From Rhodoligotrophos defluvii (GTDB lineage: Bacteria > Pseudomonadota > Alphaproteobacteria > Rhizobiales > Im1), in contig NZ_SZZM01000006.1 of NCBI RefSeq assembly GCF_005281615.1, positions 268,915 to 332,914 on the forward strand: a DNA stretch of 64,000 bases. The letters run 5' to 3'. Under the pieces are notes generated by a model. It saw only the letters and a list, made by a program, of their open reading frames with translations. It was not told the DNA's origin and made no database searches. The stretch's first letter is position 1. Each line of letters begins with the position of its first letter. This document shows, piece after piece, positions 16,832-27,741 of the stretch. A program made the translations under genes and the position numbers.

Positions 16832-18127
16832 TTACTTGGGGGAAGCCTCCAGAACGTCGTCGAAGGTGCGCAAGCCGGTGCGCGGGGCCGAGACCAGCAC
16901 CGCCATGTTGCCCGGCCGGTGCTCGTTCTTCCACATGCGGGTATGGGCCTTCGGGATGTCCAGCCAGGAGAAGACCTCGGACATGCACGGGTCGATACGG
17001 CGGTTGATGACCAGCTGGTTGGCTTGCGCGGCCTGCTTCAGGTGCGCGAAATGCGAGCCCTGGATGCGCTTCTGGTGCATCCAGACATAGCGAGCATCGA
17101 AGGTGATGTTGAAGCCGGTGGTGCCGGCGCAGAACACCACCATGCCGCCGCGCTTCACCACGAAGCAAGAGACCGGGAAGGTCGATTCTCCCGGGTGCTC
17201 GAAGACGAAATCGACATTCACGCCCTTGCCGGTGATGTTCCAGATGGCCTTACCGAATTCGCGCGCGTTCTTCAGCCAGGTGGCGTATTCCTCGGTGCCC
17301 ACCTGGGGCATCTGCCCCCAGCAATTGAAATCCTTCCGGTTGATGACCCCGCGCGCGCCAAGCGACATGACGAAATCGCGCTTGTCCTCGTCCGAAATGA
17401 CCCCGATGGCCGCGGCGCCGGCGGTGGCGCAGAGCTGAATGGCCATGGAGCCGAGGCCGCCGGAGGCGCCCCAGACCAGCACATTGTGCCCTGGGCGCAG
17501 GATGTGCGGGCGATGGCCGAACAGCATGCGATAGGCGGTGGCCAGGGTGAGGGTGTAGCAGGCGGCCTCTTCCCAGGTGAGATGCTGCGGGCGCGGCATG
17601 AGCTGGCGCGACTGCACGCGGCAGAACTGGGCGAAGGAGCCGTCCGGTGTCTCGTAGCCCCAGATCCGCTGGGAGGCCGAGAACATCGGGTCGCCGCCGT
17701 TGCATTCCTCGTCGTCGCCGTCGTCCTGATTGCAGTGGATGACCACCTCGTCGCCCACTTTCCAGCGCTTCACCTTGGAGCCGACCGCCCAGACGATGCC
17801 CGAGGCATCCGAGCCAGCGATATGGTAGGCATGCTTGTGGACGTCGAAGGTGGAGACCGGCTTGCCGAGCCCGGCCCAGATGCCGTTGTAGTTGACCCCG
17901 GCGGCCATGACCAGCACCAGCACCTCGTCGCTGTCGATCTCCCAGGTGGGCACCACCTCGAGCTGCATGGCCTGTTCCGGCGGCCCGTGCCGGTCGCGCC
18001 GGATCACCCAGGCATGCATCTTGGACGGCACGTGGCCGAGCGGCGGTATTTCGCCAACGTCGTAGAGATCCTTCTTCGGCGCATTGACATTGGCTGCGTC
18101 GGTGACCACGGAGGCGACAGCGCTCAT
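16832..18127 (-). CDS. ccr: Crotonyl-CoA carboxylase/reductase
   Basis: A 431-residue MDR-superfamily enzyme that reductively carboxylates crotonyl-CoA to ethylmalonyl-CoA with NADPH and CO2, the key step of the ethylmalonyl-CoA pathway. The family start is DVGEIPPLGHVPSKMHAW; then AGVNYNGIWAG, AGSDASGIVWAVGSKVKRW, the NADPH fold GASGGLGSMAIQLCATAG and GSHFAHLKQA. The Asn, Glu and His residues known to hold CO2 in this family are present in VNYNGIW, TWEEAACYT and QGSHFAH. ATG 18127 (AGGAG about 10 bases upstream) is favoured; ATGs at 18148 and 18145 are possible. It is divergent from ecm. Confidence 0.95.
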   Translation of the reverse strand: MSAVASVVTDAANVNAPKKDLYDVGEIPPLGHVPSKMHAWVIRRDRHGPPEQAMQLEVVPTWEIDSDEVLVLVMAAGVNYNGIWAGLGKPVSTFDVHKHAYHIAGSDASGIVWAVGSKVKRWKVGDEVVIHCNQDDGDDEECNGGDPMFSASQRIWGYETPDGSFAQFCRVQSRQLMPRPQHLTWEEAACYTLTLATAYRMLFGHRPHILRPGHNVLVWGASGGLGSMAIQLCATAGAAAIGVISDEDKRDFVMSLGARGVINRKDFNCWGQMPQVGTEEYATWLKNAREFGKAIWNITGKGVNVDFVFEHPGESTFPVSCFVVKRGGMVVFCAGTTGFNITFDARYVWMHQKRIQGSHFAHLKQAAQANQLVINRRIDPCMSEVFSWLDIPKAHTRMWKNEHRPGNMAVLVSAPRTGLRTFDDVLEASPK

Positions 18128-18188
18128 CGATCCAGCACTCCTCATCATTTCCACCCGGTGCCCGCCTGCCTGCTTCTGTATTGGGCAA

Positions 18189-18217
18189 TTGACATCATAA
18201 CAGGCAGACCATAGCAA
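18189..18217 (+). promoter_or_regulatory. Possible ecm promoter
   Basis: TTGACA (18189-18194) followed after 17 bases by TAGCAA (18212-18217). The -35 element is perfect but the -10 matches only three of six positions, and it would leave a leader of about 140 bases before the ecm ATG. Confidence 0.25.
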
Positions 18218-18236
18218 TCTAGAGGGATATTGCGCC

Positions 18237-18258
18237 GCAACAATTTCGGATGCAACAA
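18237..18258. repeat. Direct repeat GCAACAA in the ccr-ecm gap
   Basis: GCAACAA occurs at 18237-18243 and again at 18252-18258 (15-base period), next to the small palindrome TTGCGCCGCAA. In a divergent control region this could be a regulator site, although two short copies may be chance. Confidence 0.3.
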
Positions 18259-18363
18259 CAAAAGGCGTTATCGCGGTCTTAAGCGTTAGTGGAGAAGCGG
18301 AGGTCGTTGCACTGCAAAACGACCCGTGTTGTGATATGCCGCTCGCAACTGGGAGGAGCTGAT

Positions 18364-20367
18364 ATGGCCGACAGGTTTTCGCCCCCACAAGGACGTGACA
18401 AGCCCTGGATCTTCCGCACCTATGCCGGGCATTCCTCGGCCAGCGCCTCCAATGCCCTCTATCGGAAAAACCTGGAAAAGGGGCAGACGGGCCTGTCCAT
18501 CGCCTTCGACCTGCCGACCCAGACCGGCTATGACGCCGACCATGTGCTGGCCCGCGGCGAGGTGGGCAAGGTGGGCGTGCCGATCATGCATCTGGGCGAC
18601 ATGCGGCGGCTGCTGGACGGCATTCCGCTGGACAAGATGAACACGTCCATGACCATCAACGCCACCGCGCCGTGGCTGTTGGCGCTTTATGTGGCACTGG
18701 CGGACGAGCAGGGCGTCGACCGCAAGGCCCTCTCGGGCACAACGCAGAACGACATCATCAAGGAATATCTCTCGCGCGGCACCTATGTGTTCCCGCCGGC
18801 CCCCTCCTTGAGGCTCACCAACGACGTGATCACCTGGGCCTATCGCGAGATCCCGAAGTGGAACCCGACCAATGTCTGCTCCTACCACCTGCAGGAGGCG
18901 GGCGCCACGCCGGTGCAGGAGGTGGCCTATGCCCTGGCCACGGCGCAGGAGATCCTGGATGGGGTGAAGGCTTCCGGCACGGTGAACGATGCCGATTTCC
19001 CGGAGCTGGTGGGGCGTATCTCGTTCTTCGTCAATGCGGGTCTCCGGTTCCTGACCGAGATCTGCAAGCTGCGCGCCTTCGCCGAGCTGTGGGACGAGAT
19101 CTGCCGCGACCGCTATGGGGTTGCGGATGAGCGGTTCCGCCGCTTCCGCTATGGGGTGCAGGTGAACTCGCTGGGGCTGACCGAGCAGCAGCCGGAAAAC
19201 AATGTCTACCGCATATTGCTGGAGATGCTGGCGGTGACGCTGTCGAAGAATGCGCGGGCCCGGGCGGTGCAGCTGCCGGCCTGGAACGAGGCCCTCGGCC
19301 TGCCGCGGCCGTGGGACCAGCAATGGTCGCTGAGAATGCAGCAGATCCTGGCTTTCGAGACCGACCTGCTCGAGTTCGGCGACATATTCGACGGTTCGGT
19401 GGAGATCGCCCGCAAGACCGAGGAGATCAAGCAGGCGGTCCGCGAGGAGCTGGCCCGGGTGGAAGCCATGGGCGGGGCGATCGCGGCGATCGAAAGCGGC
19501 TACATGAAGCAGGAGCTGGTGAAGTCCAATGCCAGCCGGGTGCAGAGCATCGAGGCCGGGGAGCGGATCGTGGTGGGGGTGAACGCCCTGACCGCCAGCG
19601 AGCCTTCGCCGCTGGCCGGCAGCGACGGCGGCATTCTCACGGTGCCGGAATCGACCGAGATCGAGGCGATCGAGAGCCTCAAGGCCTGGCGCGCCAAGCG
19701 CGACGAGGCGGCGGTTGCCGCCGCGATCGCCGCGCTGCGGGCGGCTGCTCAGGAGGGCCGCAACATCATGGAGCCCTCCATTGCCGCGGCCAAGGCAGGG
19801 GTGACCACCGGCGAGTGGGGCGAGACCTTGCGCGAGGTGTTCGGGCAATATCGCGCGCCGACGGGAGTGACCGGCTTCAGCGTCATCATCCCCGCCCAGG
19901 AGCGCGACATCGCCCGCATTCGGGAAAAGGTGGCCGAGGCCTCGCGGCGCCTGGGCGAGCAGATGAAGCTGCTGGTGGGCAAGCCGGGACTGGACGGGCA
20001 TTCCAACGGCGCCGAGCAGGTGGCGGTGCGCGCCCGGGAATGCGGCATGGAGGTGGTCTATGACGGCATCCGGCTGACGCCCGCCGAGATCGTGGACAGC
20101 GCCCAGCGGGAGCGGCCCCATGTGATCGGCCTTTCGGTCCTTTCCGGCAGCCACGTGCCGCTGGTGCGCGAGGTGATGAACCGGCTGCGCAATGCGGGCC
20201 TGGGCGATGTGCCGGTGGTGGTGGGCGGCATCATCCCGGCCGAGGACGTCTATGTCCTCAAGCAATGCGGGGTGCGCAGCGTCTATACGCCCAAGGACTT
20301 CGCGCTGAACGCGATCATGGACGAGATCGTCGAGCTGGTGCTGAACCGGGAGACGGAAGCGGCCTGA
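18364..20367 (+). CDS. ecm: Ethylmalonyl-CoA mutase (B12-dependent acyl-CoA mutase)
   Basis: A 667-residue adenosylcobalamin-dependent mutase converting ethylmalonyl-CoA to methylsuccinyl-CoA. The catalytic barrel starts with KPWIFRTYAGHSSASASNALYR, with SIAFDLPTQTGYDADH and SGTTQNDIIKEYLSRGTY. The C-terminal cobalamin domain (from ~residue 525) has the base-off ligand motif LDGHSNGAEQV, then SVLSGSHVPL and VVVGGIIP. Single-chain architecture and partnership with ccr distinguish it from methylmalonyl-CoA mutase. The ATG at 18364 has GGGAGGAG nine bases upstream. It corresponds to MeaA of methylotrophs. The other ethylmalonyl-CoA pathway genes are not in the window. Confidence 0.93.
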   Translation: MADRFSPPQGRDKPWIFRTYAGHSSASASNALYRKNLEKGQTGLSIAFDLPTQTGYDADHVLARGEVGKVGVPIMHLGDMRRLLDGIPLDKMNTSMTINATAPWLLALYVALADEQGVDRKALSGTTQNDIIKEYLSRGTYVFPPAPSLRLTNDVITWAYREIPKWNPTNVCSYHLQEAGATPVQEVAYALATAQEILDGVKASGTVNDADFPELVGRISFFVNAGLRFLTEICKLRAFAELWDEICRDRYGVADERFRRFRYGVQVNSLGLTEQQPENNVYRILLEMLAVTLSKNARARAVQLPAWNEALGLPRPWDQQWSLRMQQILAFETDLLEFGDIFDGSVEIARKTEEIKQAVREELARVEAMGGAIAAIESGYMKQELVKSNASRVQSIEAGERIVVGVNALTASEPSPLAGSDGGILTVPESTEIEAIESLKAWRAKRDEAAVAAAIAALRAAAQEGRNIMEPSIAAAKAGVTTGEWGETLREVFGQYRAPTGVTGFSVIIPAQERDIARIREKVAEASRRLGEQMKLLVGKPGLDGHSNGAEQVAVRARECGMEVVYDGIRLTPAEIVDSAQRERPHVIGLSVLSGSHVPLVREVMNRLRNAGLGDVPVVVGGIIPAEDVYVLKQCGVRSVYTPKDFALNAIMDEIVELVLNRETEAA

Positions 20368-20387
20368 GCGGCGGCCGCCGCGGGCGC

Positions 20388-20573
20388 CTACTTCTTGTTC
20401 AGCAGGCGGTCTATGGCGCGGCGGGCAGCCTCATCGGCCTTGTGGTTGGCGCCGTCGACCACGCCAGCAGTGACCGGCGTGCCGCCGCCCGGCTTGTAGA
20501 CCGCCCAATGCCAGCGATTGCGGCCACGACCGCTGACGACGTATTTGTGTCCCTGGTATTCGGCTTCGGCCAT
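20388..20573 (-). CDS. Hypothetical small basic protein (61 residues)
   Basis: A reading frame convergent with ecm, encoding a soluble 61-residue protein (starts MAEAEYQGHKYVVSGRGR, ends DRLLNKK). The N-terminal part is rich in aromatic and basic residues (NRWHWAVYKPGG) like a small beta-sheet domain, and the end is a helix with AARRAIDRLL. No signal peptide or metal motif. The Shine-Dalgarno is weak. Not recognised. Confidence 0.5.
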   Translation of the reverse strand: MAEAEYQGHKYVVSGRGRNRWHWAVYKPGGGTPVTAGVVDGANHKADEAARRAIDRLLNKK

Positions 20574-20681
20574 GATGATCCCGGCTTGCTTGAATGGCGT
20601 GTTCGGCTTTGACCTGACGGCAGGTGGCGGCTTAGTAACACAGGAGCAGGTCGCGCGTTAAGTGCATCGGGAAACCTCGCC

Positions 20682-21506
20682 ATAAGCCGCATTCTTTCCA
20701 TATCGTCACAGGTGGTGCGCGGGCATGTCGGCAATTCGGCGGCGGTGCCGGCCTTGCAGGCGCTGGGCCACGAAGTCTGGCCGGTGCCGAGTGTCGTGCT
20801 GTCCAACCATCCGGCCCATGGGGCGGTGGCGGGCACAACGGTCTCGGCCGACATTCTCGACGGGATGCTGGACCGGCTCGCCCAGTTCGGCTGGCTGGGC
20901 CAGGTGGATGCGGTGCTGACGGGCTATTTCCGCGATCCCGGGCAAGTGGAGGTCGCGGCCCGGCATATCGAGAGGCTGCGCGCGGTGAAGCCTCGGCTTC
21001 TCGTGTTCGTGGATCCGATCATGGGGGATGATCCGCGCGGCCTTTACGTGCCGCTGCCGGTGGCGGAGGCGATCCGGGACCGGCTGCTGCCGCTGGCGGA
21101 CGTGATCGTGCCGAACCGGTTCGAGCTGGCCTGGCTGGCGGGCCAGGCGGTGAGCGAGCTTGCCCAAGCGCGCGCAGCGGCGGCGCGGTTGCGTGTGCCG
21201 CAGGTGGTCGTGACCTCGTTCGCCTTGCGCCAGGGCATGGTTTCCAATCTGCTCATCGCCGGTGACCAGGTGCTTGCCGCTGATATCCAGCGGCGGCCGA
21301 AGGTGCCGCAAGGCACGGGGGATCTGTTGTCGAGCCTGATGCTGGGGCATCTGCTCAATGGGCATGCGCTGGGCGAGAGCCTCGGGCGGGCGGTCGCCGG
21401 CGTGGACGCGGTGCTCGATTTGACCGGTGCGCGCGACGAACTTGCGCTGGCGGAAGCACTGCCCCTGCTCAAGGGTGCGGCGCCGGTTGCCGTAGAGCCG
21501 GCTTAA
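20682..21506 (+). CDS. pdxY: Pyridoxal kinase PdxY-like, with apparent ATA start codon
   Basis: A ribokinase-fold kinase that phosphorylates pyridoxal for the PLP salvage pathway. GHVGNSAAVPALQALGHEVW and SNHPAHG are the diagnostic N-terminal motifs; VDPIMGDD, VPNRFELAWLAG and PQGTGDLLSS (anion hole and catalytic Asp) follow. Homology starts upstream of the first canonical start (GTG at 20712): codons from 20682 encode I-S-R-ILSISSQVVRGHVG, exactly the expected N terminus if the ATA at 20682 replaces the usual ATG. GGGA lies about ten bases before it. No ATG, GTG or TTG occurs in frame between the stop at 20610 and 20712. Starting at GTG 20712 would lose the first beta strand. Confidence 0.85.
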   Translation: MSRILSISSQVVRGHVGNSAAVPALQALGHEVWPVPSVVLSNHPAHGAVAGTTVSADILDGMLDRLAQFGWLGQVDAVLTGYFRDPGQVEVAARHIERLRAVKPRLLVFVDPIMGDDPRGLYVPLPVAEAIRDRLLPLADVIVPNRFELAWLAGQAVSELAQARAAAARLRVPQVVVTSFALRQGMVSNLLIAGDQVLAADIQRRPKVPQGTGDLLSSLMLGHLLNGHALGESLGRAVAGVDAVLDLTGARDELALAEALPLLKGAAPVAVEPA

Positions 21507-24037
21507 GGCGAGGCGAGCGCGGCCACCGGCAGTGCGTTCATGAGCGTGCGCAGCGGCAGTTCGGCGGAAGGCTCGACCGAGGCGCCGGTCAGCAGATCGC
21601 GCCAGCTCTGCGTTTCCGCAAGCGCACCGGGTAGCACGATGCGGGTATCGTCCCAGAGTCCGGCGGGGATCAGCGGCTCGTTCAGCTCGGATGCGAGGGA
21701 AAGAGGATGCCTGGTTGCGGCGATCACCAGCGCCTGCCCGCCATGCACCCTGGCATAGGCGATGACATGCCGGGCGTGGCTGCCCTCGACCTGCAGGGGC
21801 ATGTAGTTTCCTTTTGCGAACAGATCAGCCTGCTCGGCGCGGAAGGCCAGCAGCCTTGCCATGATTGCCTGCTTCACCCGGCCCGAACGCCAGTCGGGAA
21901 GCGCGGATGGAGCGCCGCCCTCCAAGTCCTCCAAGGCTTCGGCGCGGGCCTTGAAGTCCACCGGGCGGCGGTTGTCGGGGTCGACCATGCTCTGGTCCCA
22001 CCACTCGGTGCCCTGATAGGTGTCGGGCACGCCGGGCGCGGTGAGCTTGAGCACCAGCTGCGACAGGCCGTTGACCGCGCCGGCCGCCGCGATCCGCTGG
22101 GCCAAGCCCGAGATGCCGGCAATGAAGCCGCCGGAGCGCTCCGGATCGAGCGTCGCATCGATGAAGGCGAACATGGCGTCCTCGTGCGCCTTGGTCGGAT
22201 CGGTCCAGCGGGTATATTCCTTGGCCTCGCGCAGCGCTTTCGACATGAAGCCGCGCATGCGCTCGCGCAGGGAGGCAAGATCCGGCTCACGGTCAAGGGG
22301 CCAGATGCCGAGCAGCATCTGGTAATAGAGCCAGATCTCCTTGGGGTGCGGCACGAGCCGCGACCCGAGCGGACGGCGAAATGGCGCGTTCAAGGCCCAC
22401 CACCGGGAGGCCTGCTCGGCAAACAGGTCGGGGATCTCGGCCAGTACGGCGATGCGCGCCCGCGTATCCTCGCCGCGCTTGGTGTCATGGGAGCTGGTGG
22501 TGAGCATGCAATGGGGCCAATGCGCCGCGCGCTCCTGGTTGGCCTCGTGGAACAGCGCCGGCGTGACCTCCGGGCCGGCCGGTTCCGCCCCCACCTCGTT
22601 GAGGGCGATCAGGGGCACGAAGCGGTAGAAGGCGGTATCTTCAAGGGCCTTGGCGGTGAGCGGGCCGGAGACCTGCTGGAAGGCCATGGCGAAGGCGAAG
22701 CCGTCGGCAGTCTCGCCGCGCAGCAGCTGCATGACGTAGCGCAGCTCTTCCTGCGATTCCGCCCCGATCTCGTCCTCGGCCGCGAGCTCGACCCGGCGGA
22801 GCACCTCCCGGTCTTCGGGGCTGATCCCCTCTTCGGTGATGTAGGTTCGGTACTGGGGAAAGGCGACGAGCACCTCGGCCAGCGCCCGGCGGAGGGCCGG
22901 CTCGGACACGTCGCGGGTGACGGGGTCCTGCTGGGCGATCTCGTAGGCGCGGCGCGCGAGCGTGTTGAGCTCGGTGGCAAAGCTCAGCCCGAGGATGAAG
23001 CGCTTAGACTGCTCGGCAATGCCGTGATAGGTGCGGTGATCGCCGGTGAACGCGCGATAGGCCTTGTCCAGCGCGGCATAGCCGTCCTGGTGAACCTGCA
23101 GCGCGGTTACGCGGCGGCCGAACTCATAGCCGGTGGTGCCTTCGACCGGCCAGTCGCTCCTGAGCTTTTCGTTCCCCTCCAGGATCTTCTCGACCACGAT
23201 GTAGAAGGGATCCCGGCGCAGGTTCGAAACCGTCTGCCGCAACCGCTTCAGATAACCCGTGGGATCGCGCAGGCCGTCGATATGATCGAGGCGCAGACCG
23301 TCTATGGCCCCTGCCCTCACCAAGTCGAACACCAGCCGATGGGCCTGCTCGAACACCTGCGGATCTTCCATGCGCAGGGCGACGAGATCGTTGATGTCGA
23401 AAAAGCGGCGGTAGTTGAGCGCGTCGGACGCCATACGCCAATGGGCCAGGCGATAGTGCTGGGCTTCCAGCAGCCGGTGCATGCCCTCGGGCGTCTTCGT
23501 TGCCTCCACATCGAGGTTGCCCACGGTTTCGGGCGATAAGGGGAACCGCTTGTCGTAATAGGCGATCTCAGGCTCGCCCTTCTCGCTGACGACCGACAAG
23601 CCGCCTTGGCCGAGCACCGTGCCATAGGAATCGCCCAGCACCGGCAGGAGCACGCGCCCGTCATAGCGCTGCCAGTCGATATCGAAGAAGCGGGCGTAGG
23701 GGCTTGCCTCGCCGTGGCGCAACAGGTCGTGCCACCAGCCATTTTGGGTGGAGGCCGCCATGTGATTGGGCACGATGTCCAGGATCAGGCCCAGCCCCTC
23801 GGCCTCGAGCGCGGCGCGCATGGCCCTGAACCCCTCCTCCCCGCCCAGCGCGGGATCGAAGGCGTTGCAGTCCGTCACGTCATAGCCATGGGTCGAACCG
23901 GACTGGGCGGTGAAAACCGGCGAGGCATAGACATGGCTGATGCCGAGGCGCCTGAGATAGGGCGCGACGTCGGCCGCGGACCGGAAGGTGAAGCCATTAC
24001 GGAACTGCAGACGGTAGGTGGCACGGACTGATGTCAT
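21503..24037 (-). CDS. treY: Malto-oligosyltrehalose synthase
   Basis: An 844-residue GH13 enzyme that isomerises the reducing-end alpha-1,4 bond of malto-oligosaccharides to alpha,alpha-1,1, making maltooligosyl trehalose. The family N terminus is ATYRLQFRNGFTF. The catalytic nucleophile Asp (~251) is in GLRLDHIDGLRDP, the acid/base Glu (~283) in IVVEKILEGNEKL, and the third Asp in SSHDTKRGEDTRAR. It overlaps the malQ stop by four bases, so it is the last gene of the glucan-trehalose operon; the pyridoxal kinase stop overlaps it convergently. Confidence 0.96.
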   Translation of the reverse strand: MTSVRATYRLQFRNGFTFRSAADVAPYLRRLGISHVYASPVFTAQSGSTHGYDVTDCNAFDPALGGEEGFRAMRAALEAEGLGLILDIVPNHMAASTQNGWWHDLLRHGEASPYARFFDIDWQRYDGRVLLPVLGDSYGTVLGQGGLSVVSEKGEPEIAYYDKRFPLSPETVGNLDVEATKTPEGMHRLLEAQHYRLAHWRMASDALNYRRFFDINDLVALRMEDPQVFEQAHRLVFDLVRAGAIDGLRLDHIDGLRDPTGYLKRLRQTVSNLRRDPFYIVVEKILEGNEKLRSDWPVEGTTGYEFGRRVTALQVHQDGYAALDKAYRAFTGDHRTYHGIAEQSKRFILGLSFATELNTLARRAYEIAQQDPVTRDVSEPALRRALAEVLVAFPQYRTYITEEGISPEDREVLRRVELAAEDEIGAESQEELRYVMQLLRGETADGFAFAMAFQQVSGPLTAKALEDTAFYRFVPLIALNEVGAEPAGPEVTPALFHEANQERAAHWPHCMLTTSSHDTKRGEDTRARIAVLAEIPDLFAEQASRWWALNAPFRRPLGSRLVPHPKEIWLYYQMLLGIWPLDREPDLASLRERMRGFMSKALREAKEYTRWTDPTKAHEDAMFAFIDATLDPERSGGFIAGISGLAQRIAAAGAVNGLSQLVLKLTAPGVPDTYQGTEWWDQSMVDPDNRRPVDFKARAEALEDLEGGAPSALPDWRSGRVKQAIMARLLAFRAEQADLFAKGNYMPLQVEGSHARHVIAYARVHGGQALVIAATRHPLSLASELNEPLIPAGLWDDTRIVLPGALAETQSWRDLLTGASVEPSAELPLRTLMNALPVAALASP

Positions 24038-25871
24038 CGGCGGGGTCGCTCCAACGCCACGGCCCGGCAGATCGCGCTGAAGCGGGGGCTGGCGTCCAGC
24101 TCTTCGATAGCGACCGGCAGCTTGCGCCGCCAGTTCGGGTGGGGGTCGGTATTGCCGGGCAGGTTGGGCTGCTCAATCTCGCCCAGCGCATCCTCGAGCT
24201 GGATAGCGAACAGGCGGCACGGTGTGCTGGCCACGAAGAGGTGGAGCTTGGCGGCGAGGTCATCATCCAGGTCATCCGGCAGGCGATCACCGGGATCGAC
24301 CAGCCCCGCATCGACAAGCGCGTCCCACAGGTGCCGGCGGTCGGCCTCCCGCGTTTCGCGCTCTTCCCTGGCGGCGATGTCGTCCAGGATCCCGAGCTCT
24401 TGCCGCACCTCGATGTCATGACCCTGCCACCACCCGCGCAGCGTGGGGAGGTCGTGGGTGGAGAGGCAGGCGAGCGCATGGGCGGGATAATCTTCCGGCC
24501 TGATGAAGCCGCCCCAGCGGAGGCGCTCGAACATCAGCACGCGATAGGCGTGGATATTCGCCGCCTCCAGGGTATCGGTGAAGCGTTCGGGCACGGTGCC
24601 CAGGGCCTCGGCGATGACAAGCGCCTTCTGGCTGTTCGAGGCCTCCGCCACGGCGGCGATCATGTCGATGAGGGGGTAATGGACATAAGCGCCGTCGGCG
24701 GGCGTCATGCCCTTCGGCACCCAGAACAGGCGGGTGAGCGCCATGGCATGGTCCAGCCGGACAGCACCGGCATGGCGCATGTTGGCCGCGAGCTCCTGCC
24801 TGAGCGGCGCGAGCCCGCGTTCCTTGAGCGCCACCGGCGAGAGCGGCGCAAGGCCCCAGTCCTGCCCGCGCGCGTTCATCATGTCGGGCGGGGCGCCGAT
24901 CGAGGCGCCCTCGATGGCCAGGGCCGGGTCGGCCCAGGTCTCGGCGCTGTCGGCCGCAACGCCGACCGCCAGGTCCACATAGAGGCCGACGCGCATGCCT
25001 GCCTCCCTCGCCGCCTGCTGGGCGCGGGCCAGCTGGCTGTCCGCCAGCCATTGCAGCCAGGCGAAGTAGGAGATGCGGTCGCCTTGGGCCGCGGCGAAAC
25101 GGCGGCTGCCCGGCGCATCGGGAGAACGGAAATCGTCAGGCCATTCCTGCCAGGGCACCGGCCGTTCGGCCTCGGCGTGGAAGTGCTCGGACAGGGCTTC
25201 GAACAGGCAGTGGGTCTCCAGGCTTTCGCCACCTTTCTCGCGGAAGGCGCCGAAGGCCTGCCGCCGGGCGCCGTCACCTTGCGCGAACTCCCGATACATC
25301 AGGCAGAGCGCATTCCATTTCACCGCCGCCACGCCGGGGTAATTGACGAAGGGCTCGGCGCGCAGCCTTTCCAGGATCTCCGCGCCAACAGGGCCGATCG
25401 CCTCGTATTCGGGCTCCAGATCCGGCGCGACATAAAGGGGGTTGAGGAACCGCTTGCTGGACGGCGCGTAGGGACTGCTGCGCGACGGATCACTCGGGAA
25501 AAGCGCATGCAATGGCGACAGGCCGACGAAATCGCCCCCAGCGGCAGCAACGCGCTTGGCAAGCTCGGCCAGATCGGCGAAGTCGCCGATGCCCCAGTTG
25601 CGGGAGGAACGAAGACCATACAGCTGGCAGGTGACACCCCAGATGCGATTGCCCCGCAAGCTTTCGGGGACGAAGCAGGCGGGCACCTCCTGATCGGCCG
25701 CCTCGGACAGGGCGCGATCAGGCATTCCGTTGGCCCCTGGCGCGCTGGGATCGATGCCCATGACCTTGAGGATGGCCGCCACGCCCGCACGCGAGGCGTC
25801 GCGCTTCTCGCCCTTTTCCGAGACATAGGTCAGCGCGATGCCGTTTGCCTCGGCCACACGATCAAGCTCGC

Positions 25872-25875
<4 letters not shown>
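24034..25875 (-). CDS. malQ: 4-alpha-glucanotransferase (amylomaltase, GH77)
   Basis: A 613-residue enzyme that moves malto-oligosaccharide segments between glucan chains. Typical GH77 stretches are WGIGDFADLAELAKRVAAAG, SPYAPSSKRFLNPLYV, the nucleophile Asp in GAVRLDHAMALTRLFW, the Glu in VIAEALGTVPERF and the third Asp in LSTHDLPTLRGWW. It overlaps treZ upstream by four bases (ATGA) and treY downstream by four. In this locus it would recycle short maltodextrins released by GlgX and TreZ into chains TreY can use. Confidence 0.95.
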
Positions 25876-27692
<1,817 letters not shown>

Positions 27693-27741
27693 GGGCGTGA
27701 GAACGACGGGATCTCAATTTCGATCCTTGTTGCCGCACGCC

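Noticed and set aside
18286..20265. A 659-codon minus-strand open frame opposite ecm
   Set aside because: His/Arg/Gly-rich composition with no family motifs; the plus strand encodes a complete B12 mutase.
21707..23539. A 610-codon plus-strand frame opposite treY
   Set aside because: Shadow frame of treY; no motif and no ribosome-binding site.
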